Positions 29,787 to 37,927 of a DNA stretch of 64,000 bases are shown in pieces. Below the pieces are notes generated by a model. The model saw only the letters and a program-made list of their open reading frames with translations, made no database searches and had not been told where the DNA came from. The DNA is taken from assembly GCA_016871415.1 (NCBI GenBank), contig VHDL01000009.1:27999-91998 (forward strand), read 5' to 3'. Numbering within the stretch: position 1 is the stretch's first letter; each line of letters opens with the position of its first letter. Source of the DNA: Verrucomicrobiota bacterium. GTDB lineage: Bacteria; Verrucomicrobiota; Verrucomicrobiia; Opitutales; UBA953. Position numbers and translations under genes: made by a program.

Positions 29787-30902
29787 TCAGAGTCGGATGC
29801 CGAGTCGCTCGGCGACGCGGCGGGCGCGCAGGAGCGCCTCGGTCATGCGGGCGGCCTCGTCAGGCCCGCGCACGTCCTTGCAGTCGGGATGCGGCTCGGG
29901 GGAGGCAATCACGCCCAGGGCGTGCAGGACGTGGGCGGTGCTGTGCTTGTAGGCCGCGGCGCTGCCGCGGGCGTTGAGGCGGAAGACTTGGTCCTCGAGG
30001 GACTGGAAGGCCTCGAAGAGTTTGTAGACGCGGGTGTCGAAATGGCCCGGGCCGCGGCCGGTCACGGCGCGCTTGCCCGGGACGTCGTCATGCAGCCACA
30101 GATCCTTGGCCGCGCAGATGAGCGGCGCGGCGCTGCTGGCCGCCCCGATGAGCAGGGGACGTCCGACGCGGATGGCGGTCGCGATCCCGAAGTCGTCCCC
30201 GCTGTGCGGTGCGAAGTCGGGCCGGAGGTCGCGGCACATCGCGGCCCAGTAGAGGAAGTGGGGCTCATCCAGGGTGCTGATCTTGCCGCCGATGAATTTG
30301 GGGTGGGTGGCCAGCTGCCACAGGAGCCAGGGGCCGTAAGGCGTGGCCCACGGCACGAAGGAGGGCTCGAGGGCGTGCACGATGCCGGGGCGGATCAGCC
30401 ACTCGGCGATGCGGTAGTAGCCGTCACGGCGCCGCTCGGGGTCGAGGGAGTTCAGGCCCTTGGAGGTCATGATCATGACCTCGCAGTCCTCGTGAGCCTG
30501 CACGATATCCATCAAGACGCGGTAGCGCTCGGGTCTGAACTCGGCGTCGCGCTCGGCGCCCCGCGCGGTCACGCCCGCTACGAATGGCCGTCCCGGAAAG
30601 GCCGCGCGGAAGCGCCGCAGGACCTCCGCGTACAGGGCGTCGTCCAGGTCGAAGATGTATCCGGTGTCGGCGTTCAGCACGGGCACGAGCTCGACGCCGT
30701 GCCGCTTGGCCGCGGCGTAGCTCCAAGCCAGGGCGGCGACGAAGCCGTCCCAGTCGGGCTTGCGGTCGCGGAAGGGCAAAAGGGCGGCGGCGCACAGGCG
30801 TGAGCGCGTGCGGTGGTCGACCATCGCCTCCTCCGGGGTCCAGGCCCAGACGGTCTCGCTCCAGGGGGTGTCGGGACGCAGTTCCTCGGGCCGGGTGATC
30901 AT
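29787..30902 (-). CDS. Dihydrodipicolinate synthase-family aldolase (DapA-like)
   Basis: The protein is 371 residues from the ATG at 30902 (MITRPEELRP). Upstream in-frame sequence overlaps lysR and is not protein-like. It has the DapA-type class I aldolase barrel features: PVLNADTGYIFDLDD (about residues 69-83), the FVAGVTARG strand (about 103) and GGKISTLDEP (about 202), where the Lys is the candidate Schiff-base residue. Such enzymes cleave or form 2-keto-3-deoxy acids or related compounds with pyruvate-like units. True lysine biosynthesis is unlikely, because the gene is next to an OYE and divergent from a LysR regulator. The substrate is unknown. Confidence 0.85.
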   Translation of the reverse strand: MITRPEELRPDTPWSETVWAWTPEEAMVDHRTRSRLCAAALLPFRDRKPDWDGFVAALAWSYAAAKRHGVELVPVLNADTGYIFDLDDALYAEVLRRFRAAFPGRPFVAGVTARGAERDAEFRPERYRVLMDIVQAHEDCEVMIMTSKGLNSLDPERRRDGYYRIAEWLIRPGIVHALEPSFVPWATPYGPWLLWQLATHPKFIGGKISTLDEPHFLYWAAMCRDLRPDFAPHSGDDFGIATAIRVGRPLLIGAASSAAPLICAAKDLWLHDDVPGKRAVTGRGPGHFDTRVYKLFEAFQSLEDQVFRLNARGSAAAYKHSTAHVLHALGVIASPEPHPDCKDVRGPDEAARMTEALLRARRVAERLGIRL

Positions 30903-30908
30903 GGTTAT

Positions 30909-30929
30909 GATGATAGCAGGGAAGTCATC
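30909..30929. promoter_or_regulatory. Candidate LysR operator in divergent promoter
   Basis: A perfect interrupted palindrome, GATGA-N11-TCATC, lies in the 54-base gap between the divergent aldolase and lysR genes. LysR regulators typically bind T-N11-A dyads between their own gene and the divergent target. The gap also holds AGGAG at 30941-30945, a Shine-Dalgarno site 11 bases before the lysR ATG at 30957. Operator function is inferred. Confidence 0.55.
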
Positions 30930-30956
30930 GCTTGAAAAACAGGAGTTTAAGTCGTT

Positions 30957-31832
30957 ATGATTCGAAAAAAACGAATGGACATCTACCAACTGGAATATTT
31001 CGCCGAAGCCTGCCGTCAGCGGAGCTTCGCCCGCGCGGCCGCCCGGCTGCGTTTGGCGCCCGCCGCCCTCAGCGAACAGATGCGTCGGCTGGAGGAAGAG
31101 ATGGGGACGTCGCTCTTCTCCCGCGGGAGACGGGAAACGGTGCCCACTGCCGCGGGCACGCTGCTGCTCCGTCATGCGGAATCGCTCCTGGTCGCCGCCG
31201 AGGGCGCCCGCCGGGCGGTGCGTGATCTGGCGGGCCTGCGCGGCGGCCGGCTGATGGTCGCCTCCATCCCCTCGGCCGCGGCCTGCCTGCTGCCGCGCGC
31301 GGTCGCCGGCTTCCGCCGCGCCCACAGCGAGGTGGACCTCGCGGTCCTCGAAGGCACTTCGGAGCAGTGCGTGGGCTGGGTCGAGTCGGGCTCCGTCGAA
31401 CTGGCGCTGGTGCAATCGGCCAACCGGCCCCGCGGTCTGGAGTCCCGCGCGTTGGTCGAGGAGGACTTCGTCGCACTGGTGCCTTGCGCGCACGCCGCGG
31501 CGACCAAGGGTCAGGTCACTTTGGCCTCGCTCCGAGATGAGGGCTTCGTCACCTACCGCGGCAGGGTGCGGGAGACGGCCTTCGAGGCCTGCCGTCGCGC
31601 GGGCTTCGAGCCGCGCGTCGTGTGTGAGAGCGGCGACCTCGGCACGGTCGGCTCGCTGGTCGCCGCCGGACTCGGGGTGTCGCTGCTGCCCGAGATGGCG
31701 GCGGCCCGCACGGGAACCGGTTGCCGTACGCTCCGAATCTCGGGTCGGCCGGTGCGCCGCACGGTGGTGGTGCTGCGACGGAGAGGGTTGGCTTCAGCTG
31801 CGGCGGAAGCCTTCCTGAGCCTGCTGGGGTGA
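30957..31832 (+). CDS. LysR-family transcriptional regulator
   Basis: The protein is 291 residues. The N-terminal winged helix-turn-helix is MDIYQLEYFAEACRQRSFARAAARL and onward to LSEQMRRLEEEMGTSLFSR (about residues 7-56). The C-terminal co-inducer domain occupies about 95-290. A second ATG at 30975 (MDIYQ) would also fit; the longer start is kept because AGGAG stands 11 bases upstream. It probably senses an intermediate of the surrounding catabolic cluster and controls the divergent aldolase/OYE operon and perhaps the downstream transporter and enolase genes. Confidence 0.92.
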   Translation: MIRKKRMDIYQLEYFAEACRQRSFARAAARLRLAPAALSEQMRRLEEEMGTSLFSRGRRETVPTAAGTLLLRHAESLLVAAEGARRAVRDLAGLRGGRLMVASIPSAAACLLPRAVAGFRRAHSEVDLAVLEGTSEQCVGWVESGSVELALVQSANRPRGLESRALVEEDFVALVPCAHAAATKGQVTLASLRDEGFVTYRGRVRETAFEACRRAGFEPRVVCESGDLGTVGSLVAAGLGVSLLPEMAAARTGTGCRTLRISGRPVRRTVVVLRRRGLASAAAEAFLSLLG

Positions 31833-31880
31833 ACGCGGGGAAAACGCTCCTTGAAGGGCCTCCGGAATGCCCTCAGAAGA

Positions 31881-33176
31881 ATGGCTCCCAATCCTATGCA
31901 GGCCTCCGATAAGTCCACCGTCACGAGCGCCATGCAGATGACCCTGCTGGCCGGGTTCCTCGGTTGGATGATGGACGGATTCGAGCAGGGAATCTTCCCG
32001 ATGCTGGCCAGCCCAGCGCTCAACAGCATGGTGCCCTCCGACGTCGTCGCCCTCGGCGCCCAGGCGGCCAAGGGCTGGGTCGGAGACTGGATGGGGCTCA
32101 TCACGTCCGCCTACCTGCTGGGCGCCGCGCTGGGTGGTGCCGCATTCGGCTGGCTGGGCGACCGCGTTGGCCGGGTGCGCGCGATGTCGCTCAGCATCCT
32201 CTTCTACTCGCTCTTCAGCGGTCTGTGCTACTTCGCGCACGAGCCGTGGCACTTCCTAGTGCTCCGCTTCCTGGCCTCGCTCGGCATGGGCGGAGAATGG
32301 GCCCTCGGCGTGGCCCTGGTGATGGAGGTCTGGCCGGAGCGTCACCGCTCCAAGATGGCCGGGGCGATCGGCATGGCCGCCAATGCGGGTTTTGTGCTGG
32401 TCGGCGTGGTTGGGCTGCTCTACCCGGCGACGGGCGACACCTGGCGCACGCACTTCCTCATCAGCGCCGCGCCCGCGCTCCTCACGCTGCTGGTGCGTCT
32501 GTTCGTGCCAGAATCGGAACGCTGGAAGCAGGCGGCGCAGGCCGAGGCCGCCGCGCCCACGGGGCGTTCCAAGATCGGCGAGGTCTTCGGCGGCGGACTC
32601 CTCCGCTCCACGCTCGCGGCCATCCTGCTCACATCAATCGTCTTCATCGCCACCTGGGGCGCGGTCCAGTGGGTCAGTCTCTGGGTGGATTCGCTCGCCG
32701 GTCCGTCCAATCCCCGCGCCAAGGCCTACGCGATGGTGGTGCTCTCGGTGGGAGCCTGCATCAGCACCTACCTGGCTCCGGTGCTGCTGGCCCGCTTCTC
32801 CCGACGCACGGGCTATCAGCTGCTCTGCGGTCTCGCGCTGCTGACCTGTCTCTGGCTGTACCGCACGCCGGCCGAGTGGGGCCCGCTGATGCTGCTCAAA
32901 ATCTTCACGCTCGGGCTGACCTCGACGGCCTTCTTCGGCTTCTTCCCGCTCTACCTGCCCGAGCTCTTCCCGACGCGCATCCGCGCGACGGGGCAGGGCA
33001 TCTGCTTCAACACGGGCCGCATCGTAGCCATCCCGTTCGTGATCTTCTCGGGTAAGCTGGTCGAGACGCTCGGCGGCTACCAGCAGGCTGCCGCGACGGT
33101 GACGCTGGTCTACGGGCTCGGGCTCTTCGCGGCGCTCCTCGCCAAGGAGACTTCGGGCCGTCCGCTGGAGGACTGA
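31881..33176 (+). CDS. MFS transporter (sugar-acid/aromatic-acid type)
   Basis: The protein is about 431 residues with 12 predicted membrane helices. GWLGDRVGRVRAM (about residues 93-105) is the MFS loop 2-3 motif. RFLASLGMGGEWALG (about 133) matches the RxxxGxGxGGE motif of sialic-acid and aromatic-acid transporters. The start is uncertain: TTG at 31851, ATG at 31881 and ATG at 31896 are all in frame. It lies 48 bases after lysR and 3 bases before the enolase-superfamily gene. Probably it imports the substrate of the cluster. Confidence 0.88.
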   Translation: MAPNPMQASDKSTVTSAMQMTLLAGFLGWMMDGFEQGIFPMLASPALNSMVPSDVVALGAQAAKGWVGDWMGLITSAYLLGAALGGAAFGWLGDRVGRVRAMSLSILFYSLFSGLCYFAHEPWHFLVLRFLASLGMGGEWALGVALVMEVWPERHRSKMAGAIGMAANAGFVLVGVVGLLYPATGDTWRTHFLISAAPALLTLLVRLFVPESERWKQAAQAEAAAPTGRSKIGEVFGGGLLRSTLAAILLTSIVFIATWGAVQWVSLWVDSLAGPSNPRAKAYAMVVLSVGACISTYLAPVLLARFSRRTGYQLLCGLALLTCLWLYRTPAEWGPLMLLKIFTLGLTSTAFFGFFPLYLPELFPTRIRATGQGICFNTGRIVAIPFVIFSGKLVETLGGYQQAAATVTLVYGLGLFAALLAKETSGRPLED

Positions 33177-33179
33177 GCG

Positions 33180-34592
33180 ATGTCCAATCCGCACGACGTC
33201 CGCATCCGCGCGGTACGCTGGCACGCGCTGCCGGTCCGCACGCGCGTGCCGCTCAAGTTCGGCACGGAGACGGTGACCTCGGTCTCCTGCTGCCGGGTCG
33301 CGCTCACGGTCTCCCGCGCCGACGGCTCCCGCGCCGAAGGTTGGGGCGAGACGCCGCTGAGCGTGCAGTGGGTGTGGCCCTCCGGCACGGTACCCTACGA
33401 GGTGCGCCGTCGCGCGCTGGAGGAGTTCTGCGACATGCTGACGGATGCCTACGCGCAGTTCCCGGGCTCGGGACACGCGATGGAGATTGGCCATGACTTC
33501 CTGGAGGCGGTGTTGCCTAAGCTGCGCGAAGCCTTCAACGCGACGCTGCCTCGCGGGGTGCGCATACCCACGCTCGCCGCCCTGGTCTGCGCCTCGGCCT
33601 TCGACCTAGCTCTGCATGACGCCTACGGACGGGTCAACGGCACGCCGACCTACCTGACCTACCGTACGCCCTGGATGAACCGCGACCTGTCCGCCTACGT
33701 GCAGCCGGCCGCCGACGCCCCGGAGGTGTCGTTCGCCGGACGCCACCCGGCCGACTTCTTCCGTCCGCAGGCCGAGATGCGCCTGCTCGCCTGGCACCTG
33801 GTGGGCGGGCTCGACCATCTGACCGCCGCGGACTCCGCGGGAGCGGATCCGGTCGACGGCTACCCGGTCTCGCTCGACGAGTGGATCCGTCGCGACGGCC
33901 TGCTCGCGCTTAAGGTGAAGCTGCGCGGCGATGACGCGGAATGGGACTTCCAACGTCTGCGCAAGGTCGCCGAGGTGGGCCTGCCGCTCGGGGTCCGGCT
34001 CTTCACGGCGGACTTCAACTGCACGGTGACGGATCCGGCCTACGTCACGGGCGTCCTTGACCGCGTGAAGGCCGACCTGCCCGCGCTCTGGGAACGCCTG
34101 AGCTACGTGGAGCAGCCTTTCCCCTACGAGCTCGAGGACCATCCGATCGACGTCCATACGGTCAGCGCGCGCACGCCGCTTTTCCTCGACGAAAGTGCCC
34201 ACGACTGGCGGCTGGTACGGCTGGGACGCGAGCTGGGCTGGACGGGCGTGGCGCTCAAGACCTGCAAGACGCAGACTGGCGCACTGCTCAGTCTCTGCTG
34301 GGCCCGGGCCCATGGTATGAGCCTGATGGTGCAGGACCTCACGAATCCGATGGTCGCGCAGATGACGCACCTGCTCCTCGCGGCGCACGCGCCGACAATC
34401 GCCGGGGTGGAGACGAATTCGATGCAGTTCTATCCGGAGGCTTCCGCTCCTGAAGCCGCGGTCCACCCGGGGCTCTACCGTCGACGCGAAGGGATGATTG
34501 ACGGCGGCACGCTCGCCGGCCCCGGCTTCGGGCTGCGGGTGGAAGAGGTGAGGCGCGAGCTTCCGCCCGCCCGCCGCTCGTTCCCGGCCTGA
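33180..34592 (+). CDS. Enolase-superfamily enzyme (mandelate racemase/muconate lactonizing type)
   Basis: The protein is 470 residues, longer than the usual 360-400 because of an extended N-terminal capping domain. Active-site markers are visible in the barrel: KVKLRGDD (about residue 242), with the KxK acid/base pair. Metal ligands are the Asp in FTADFNC (about 279), the Glu in YVEQPF (about 312) and the acidic LDESAHD segment (about 337). The Lys in ALKTCKTQTG (about 358) is on the opposite face. These enzymes abstract a proton alpha to a carboxylate and dehydrate, racemise or lactonise acids. Sugar-acid dehydration fits the transporter next to it. The specific reaction is unknown. Confidence 0.85.
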   Translation: MSNPHDVRIRAVRWHALPVRTRVPLKFGTETVTSVSCCRVALTVSRADGSRAEGWGETPLSVQWVWPSGTVPYEVRRRALEEFCDMLTDAYAQFPGSGHAMEIGHDFLEAVLPKLREAFNATLPRGVRIPTLAALVCASAFDLALHDAYGRVNGTPTYLTYRTPWMNRDLSAYVQPAADAPEVSFAGRHPADFFRPQAEMRLLAWHLVGGLDHLTAADSAGADPVDGYPVSLDEWIRRDGLLALKVKLRGDDAEWDFQRLRKVAEVGLPLGVRLFTADFNCTVTDPAYVTGVLDRVKADLPALWERLSYVEQPFPYELEDHPIDVHTVSARTPLFLDESAHDWRLVRLGRELGWTGVALKTCKTQTGALLSLCWARAHGMSLMVQDLTNPMVAQMTHLLLAAHAPTIAGVETNSMQFYPEASAPEAAVHPGLYRRREGMIDGGTLAGPGFGLRVEEVRRELPPARRSFPA

Positions 34593-34637
34593 CCGAAGGC
34601 GCTTGCCCGTCCGGCGGCGCCGGGGCTCAATCGGTCA
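34590..34637 (+). other. Nested inverted repeat between enolase and thuA genes
   Basis: The enolase stop codon is part of TGACCGA (34590-34596), which pairs with TCGGTCA (34631-34637). Inside, GGCGC (34598-34602) pairs with GCGCC (34617-34621). It ends six bases before the thuA ATG, so it could act as an mRNA structure, weak terminator or translation control. There is no T-tract. Confidence 0.35.
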
Positions 34638-34642
34638 CCCCC

Positions 34643-35581
34643 ATGATCTCCCGTCTCCTGCCGCTCGCCCTCTGCGCCGTCGCGCTCGCGGCCGAGACCC
34701 CCGCCCGCAAGGTACTCTTCTTCACCAAGTCCTCCGGCTACGAGCACGAGGTCATCTCCTGGAAGAAGGGCCAGCCCAGCTTCGCCGAGAAGCAGCTCAC
34801 CGAGCTCGGCGCCGCCAACGGCATCACGTTCGTCTTCTCCAAAGACGGCTCGAAGTTCTCCCCGGAATACCTCGCGCAGTTCGACGCCCTAATGTTCTAC
34901 ACTACGGGCAACCTGCTCGAGCCTGGCACGGACGGCAATCCGCCCATGACCGCCTCGGGCAAGCAGGCAATCTTCGACTTCGTGCGCGGCGGCAAGGGCT
35001 TCGTCGGCACGCACTCCGCCTCCGACACGTTCCACACGGGCAACGAGTCGCAGAAGGGGCCCGAGCGCTTCCGCAACCACGGCGACAAAGCCGATCCCTA
35101 CGTCTGCTTCCTCGGCGCGGAGTTCATCCGCCACGGCAAGCAGCAGGTCGGGGTCAACCGCATCGTGGATCCGACGTTTCCGGGCTTCGCCGGGCTGGGG
35201 GATTCGTTCTCGTTCATGGAGGAATGGTACACGCTCAAGGACTTCCGCCCCGACATCCACGTGCTCACGGTCTTCAATGACCCGCCCCTCGAAGGCGATG
35301 ACTACAAGCGCCCGCCGTTCCCCAACTGCTGGGCCCGTCAGGAGGGCAAGGGCAGGGTGTTCTACACCGCCATGGGCCACCGCGACGACGTTTGGACCAA
35401 CGCGACGTTCCGTCAGATTCTCACGGGCGGTCTGAAGTGGGCCCTCGGCGACGCCAAGGCCCCCGACCTCTCCCCCAATCTCCTCAAGGTCGCCCCGGGC
35501 GCAATGACCAACCAGCCCTACACGCCCACGCCTCCCCCGAAGGCCAAGGCTGCCGCCAAGAAAAAGGCCGCCAAGCAGTGA
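34643..35581 (+). CDS. Secreted ThuA-domain protein
   Basis: The protein is 312 residues. A signal peptide (LLPLALCAVALA) is followed by a ThuA-type glutamine-amidotransferase-like domain. KVLFFTKSSGYEHEVI (about residues 23-38) opens the fold, GFVGTHSASDTFH (about 120) and GRVFYTAMGHRDDVW (about 236) are characteristic. ThuA proteins are linked to disaccharide or keto-sugar utilisation. The activity is unclear. The C-terminus is a Lys/Ala/Pro-rich tail. It lies in the LysR catabolic cluster, 22 bases before the second MFS gene. Confidence 0.92.
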   Translation: MISRLLPLALCAVALAAETPARKVLFFTKSSGYEHEVISWKKGQPSFAEKQLTELGAANGITFVFSKDGSKFSPEYLAQFDALMFYTTGNLLEPGTDGNPPMTASGKQAIFDFVRGGKGFVGTHSASDTFHTGNESQKGPERFRNHGDKADPYVCFLGAEFIRHGKQQVGVNRIVDPTFPGFAGLGDSFSFMEEWYTLKDFRPDIHVLTVFNDPPLEGDDYKRPPFPNCWARQEGKGRVFYTAMGHRDDVWTNATFRQILTGGLKWALGDAKAPDLSPNLLKVAPGAMTNQPYTPTPPPKAKAAAKKKAAKQ

Positions 35582-35603
35582 GCGCCCTGGCGCGGACTGA
35601 CCG

Positions 35604-36860
35604 ATGACGCAGGCATCGTCTGAAGCGACGAAGCTGAGCGAGCTCACTTCGCACCAGCGCAAGTCGGGCCTCGCCGCCTGGCTCGGCTGGTTTTTCGACG
35701 GGCTCGACCTGCACCTTTACACGCTCGTCGCCACGGTCTTCGTGGCCCAGCTGCTGGTGGTGCCGGAAAGCGACCCCTCCGTCGCCCGCTACGGCTCGGT
35801 CATCCAGGCCGCGTTCCTGCTCGGCTGGGCCCTCGGCGGCGCCTTCTTCGGGGTCATCGGCGACCGGCTCGGCCGCAGCCGCGCGCTGGTCCTCACAATC
35901 CTTACCTACGCGCTCTTCACGGGGCTGTCCTTCTTCGCCCAGAACTGGTGGCACTTAATGGTGTTCCGCTTCCTCGCCGCGCTCGGCATCGGCGGCGAAT
36001 GGGCGGTGGGCGCCTCGCTGCTCTCCGAGACGTGGCCCAAGAAGTGGCGTCCCTGGATCGCCGCGGTCCTGCAGTGCGCGGTTAATTTCGGCATCCTGGC
36101 CGCCATCCTTTCGGTCGAGCTGCTCCGCATGGCACCCGGCTATGAGCCGCGCTGGGTCTTCGTCATCGGGGTGCTGCCCGCCTTCGTCACGCTCTGGATC
36201 CGCAAGGAGGTGCCAGAGACGGACGAGTGGAAGTCCGCCCAGGGGCGCCGCGAAGCGCCGCCGTTCTCCGCGCTGTTCTCCGCGGGCAGCCGCGGGACAA
36301 CGCTGCTCGCCTCCGCGCTCTGCGCCATTTCGCTCACGGGGCACTGGTGCTTCATGTTCTGGCAGCAGGCCTTCATCCGCACGCATCCCGAGGTGCCGGC
36401 CGTGGCCTCCGCCCAAGCCGCGGTCACGGCCAAGGCGCTCTTCTGCGTGATTGCCGCCTCGGTGCTCGGCAACTTCGCCTCGGGCTGGGCGGCGCGTCGC
36501 TTCGGCTACGCTCGGGCGCTGGGTGCGTTCTTCCTCACCTACTTCGCCCTGATGGGGCTCACGTTCGCCCGGCCCTGGGGGCTGGAAACGACGCTGTGGC
36601 TCTACGCGGGCGTCGGCTTCTGCCAAGGGGTGTTTGGACTGTTCACGATGGCGCTGCCGCCGCTCTTCCCGACACTGCTGCGCACGACGGGGGCTGGCTT
36701 CAGTTACAACATCGGCCGGGTCTTCGCCGCCGCCGGGACGGTGTTCTTCGGGATCTTCGCCAAGCCGTCGGACTTCAGCGCGGTGCTGCTCTACGCCTCG
36801 TTCCTGTTCCTGCCCGCCGCCGTGCTCGCGCTCTTCCTGCCGCAGGATCCGGAGGTCTGA
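35604..36860 (+). CDS. MFS transporter, second of the catabolic cluster
   Basis: The protein is 418 residues with about 12 membrane helices. GVIGDRLGRSRAL (about residues 83-95) is the loop 2-3 motif and RFLAALGIGGEWAVG (about 122) is again the GGE motif shared with the transporter at 31881. The two are related but clearly distinct in sequence, suggesting two related substrates or stages. The N-terminal WFFDGLDLHLYTLVA helix is typical of the aromatic-acid/sialic-acid branch. No periplasmic binding protein is encoded nearby. Confidence 0.9.
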   Translation: MTQASSEATKLSELTSHQRKSGLAAWLGWFFDGLDLHLYTLVATVFVAQLLVVPESDPSVARYGSVIQAAFLLGWALGGAFFGVIGDRLGRSRALVLTILTYALFTGLSFFAQNWWHLMVFRFLAALGIGGEWAVGASLLSETWPKKWRPWIAAVLQCAVNFGILAAILSVELLRMAPGYEPRWVFVIGVLPAFVTLWIRKEVPETDEWKSAQGRREAPPFSALFSAGSRGTTLLASALCAISLTGHWCFMFWQQAFIRTHPEVPAVASAQAAVTAKALFCVIAASVLGNFASGWAARRFGYARALGAFFLTYFALMGLTFARPWGLETTLWLYAGVGFCQGVFGLFTMALPPLFPTLLRTTGAGFSYNIGRVFAAAGTVFFGIFAKPSDFSAVLLYASFLFLPAAVLALFLPQDPEV

Positions 36861-36901
36861 CGGGGCTTGCGCCCGCGGGCTGGTTGCGGCAGATTCGCTT
36901 C

Positions 36902-37384
36902 ATGGGCCTGTTCCGTACGTTGAGGCTGCCGCGCCGGGCCCAGCTCTTCCTGCAGTTGCAGTTGGTCACCTTCGCGGTGGGGACGGCGCTGCTGCTCCGC
37001 TCCCACACGGAGAAGGGTACGTCGGTTAAGGCCGCCCTGGACGGCACGCTGCTCGACATGCAGACGAACGGCTGGTTCCTGCTGCTGCCCTTCTTCGGGC
37101 TCTGCCTCTTCCTGCTCCGCACGGACCCCCGGCCGAGGCGCACGCGGCAGGTGTTCGTAAAGTGGACGCTTATCTTCCTGGTCATGGAGTTCACGACGCA
37201 GTGGACACGCGAGGGCTGGGCGGTCGCGATGGGGTCGTTCCCGGTGATGGCGCTTCGCTTCGGCAGCGCGGGCGCAATGGCCGCCGCGGTCTGGTGGCTG
37301 ATGGAGTGCTCACCCCGGGTCCACCCTCCTGCCCAAAGCCATGGTCACGCCGCCCACGGCGGACAGCCTCACCGGCACGGCTGA
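36902..37384 (+). CDS. Small four-helix membrane protein with His-rich tail
   Basis: The protein is 160 residues from the ATG at 36902. Four hydrophobic segments are visible (around residues 14-35, 55-75, 87-105 and 115-140). The C-terminus is SHGHAAHGGQPHRHG, with six His among the last 15 residues, a possible metal-binding tail. No family was recognised. It follows the second MFS gene by 41 bases and is convergent with the EVE gene 7 bases later. Confidence 0.65.
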   Translation: MGLFRTLRLPRRAQLFLQLQLVTFAVGTALLLRSHTEKGTSVKAALDGTLLDMQTNGWFLLLPFFGLCLFLLRTDPRPRRTRQVFVKWTLIFLVMEFTTQWTREGWAVAMGSFPVMALRFGSAGAMAAAVWWLMECSPRVHPPAQSHGHAAHGGQPHRHG

Positions 37385-37391
37385 GCGCGTT

Positions 37392-37847
37392 TCAACGACG
37401 CGCCAAGGTCTCCACGGCCCTAGCCTCCGATGTGGTCACGGGCGTGACGGAGAGCCGATTGCCGGGCCTCAGGATCAGCATGCCCCGCAGGGCGACATGG
37501 GATCTGAGGTCGGCCAGGGTCACGACGCGCGGGAAGTCCCGCAGGTGCTTCACCTCGACGCAGCTCCAGCGGGGGTCCTCGCGCTTCGACTTGGGGTCGT
37601 AATAGTCGGACTTGGGATCGAACTGGGTGGGGTCGGGCCAGGCGGACTTGGAGACGGCGGCGAGCCCCACGACTCCGGGCTCGGCGCAGTTGGAGTGGTA
37701 GAAGAGGACGGTGTCGCCCACCTGGCACGCGCGCAGGAAGTTCCGGGCCTGGTAGTTACGCACGCCGGTCCAGGGCTCACGTCCGCGACGCCTCAGCTCC
37801 TGGAAGGAGAATTCGTCGGGCTCCGACTTCATCAGCCAATGTCGCAT
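37392..37847 (-). CDS. EVE-domain protein
   Basis: The protein is 151 residues from the ATG at 37847 (MRHWLMKSEP). The EVE (PUA-like) fold is evident from HWLMKSEPDEFSF (residues 2-14), WTGVRNYQARNFLRA (about 26-40) and GDTVLFYHSN (about 45). EVE proteins bind modified bases in nucleic acid and are related to thymocyte nuclear protein 1. The cellular role in bacteria is poorly defined. It is divergent from tatD across an 80-base gap. Confidence 0.92.
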   Translation of the reverse strand: MRHWLMKSEPDEFSFQELRRRGREPWTGVRNYQARNFLRACQVGDTVLFYHSNCAEPGVVGLAAVSKSAWPDPTQFDPKSDYYDPKSKREDPRWSCVEVKHLRDFPRVVTLADLRSHVALRGMLILRPGNRLSVTPVTTSEARAVETLARR

Positions 37848-37927
37848 GCAGGGCAGGGTGGGACGCCCGCCGCGCTTGGCAAGGCGACGGCGCTTGCGCC
37901 CCATGCGGCCGACGGCGTAATGGCTCC

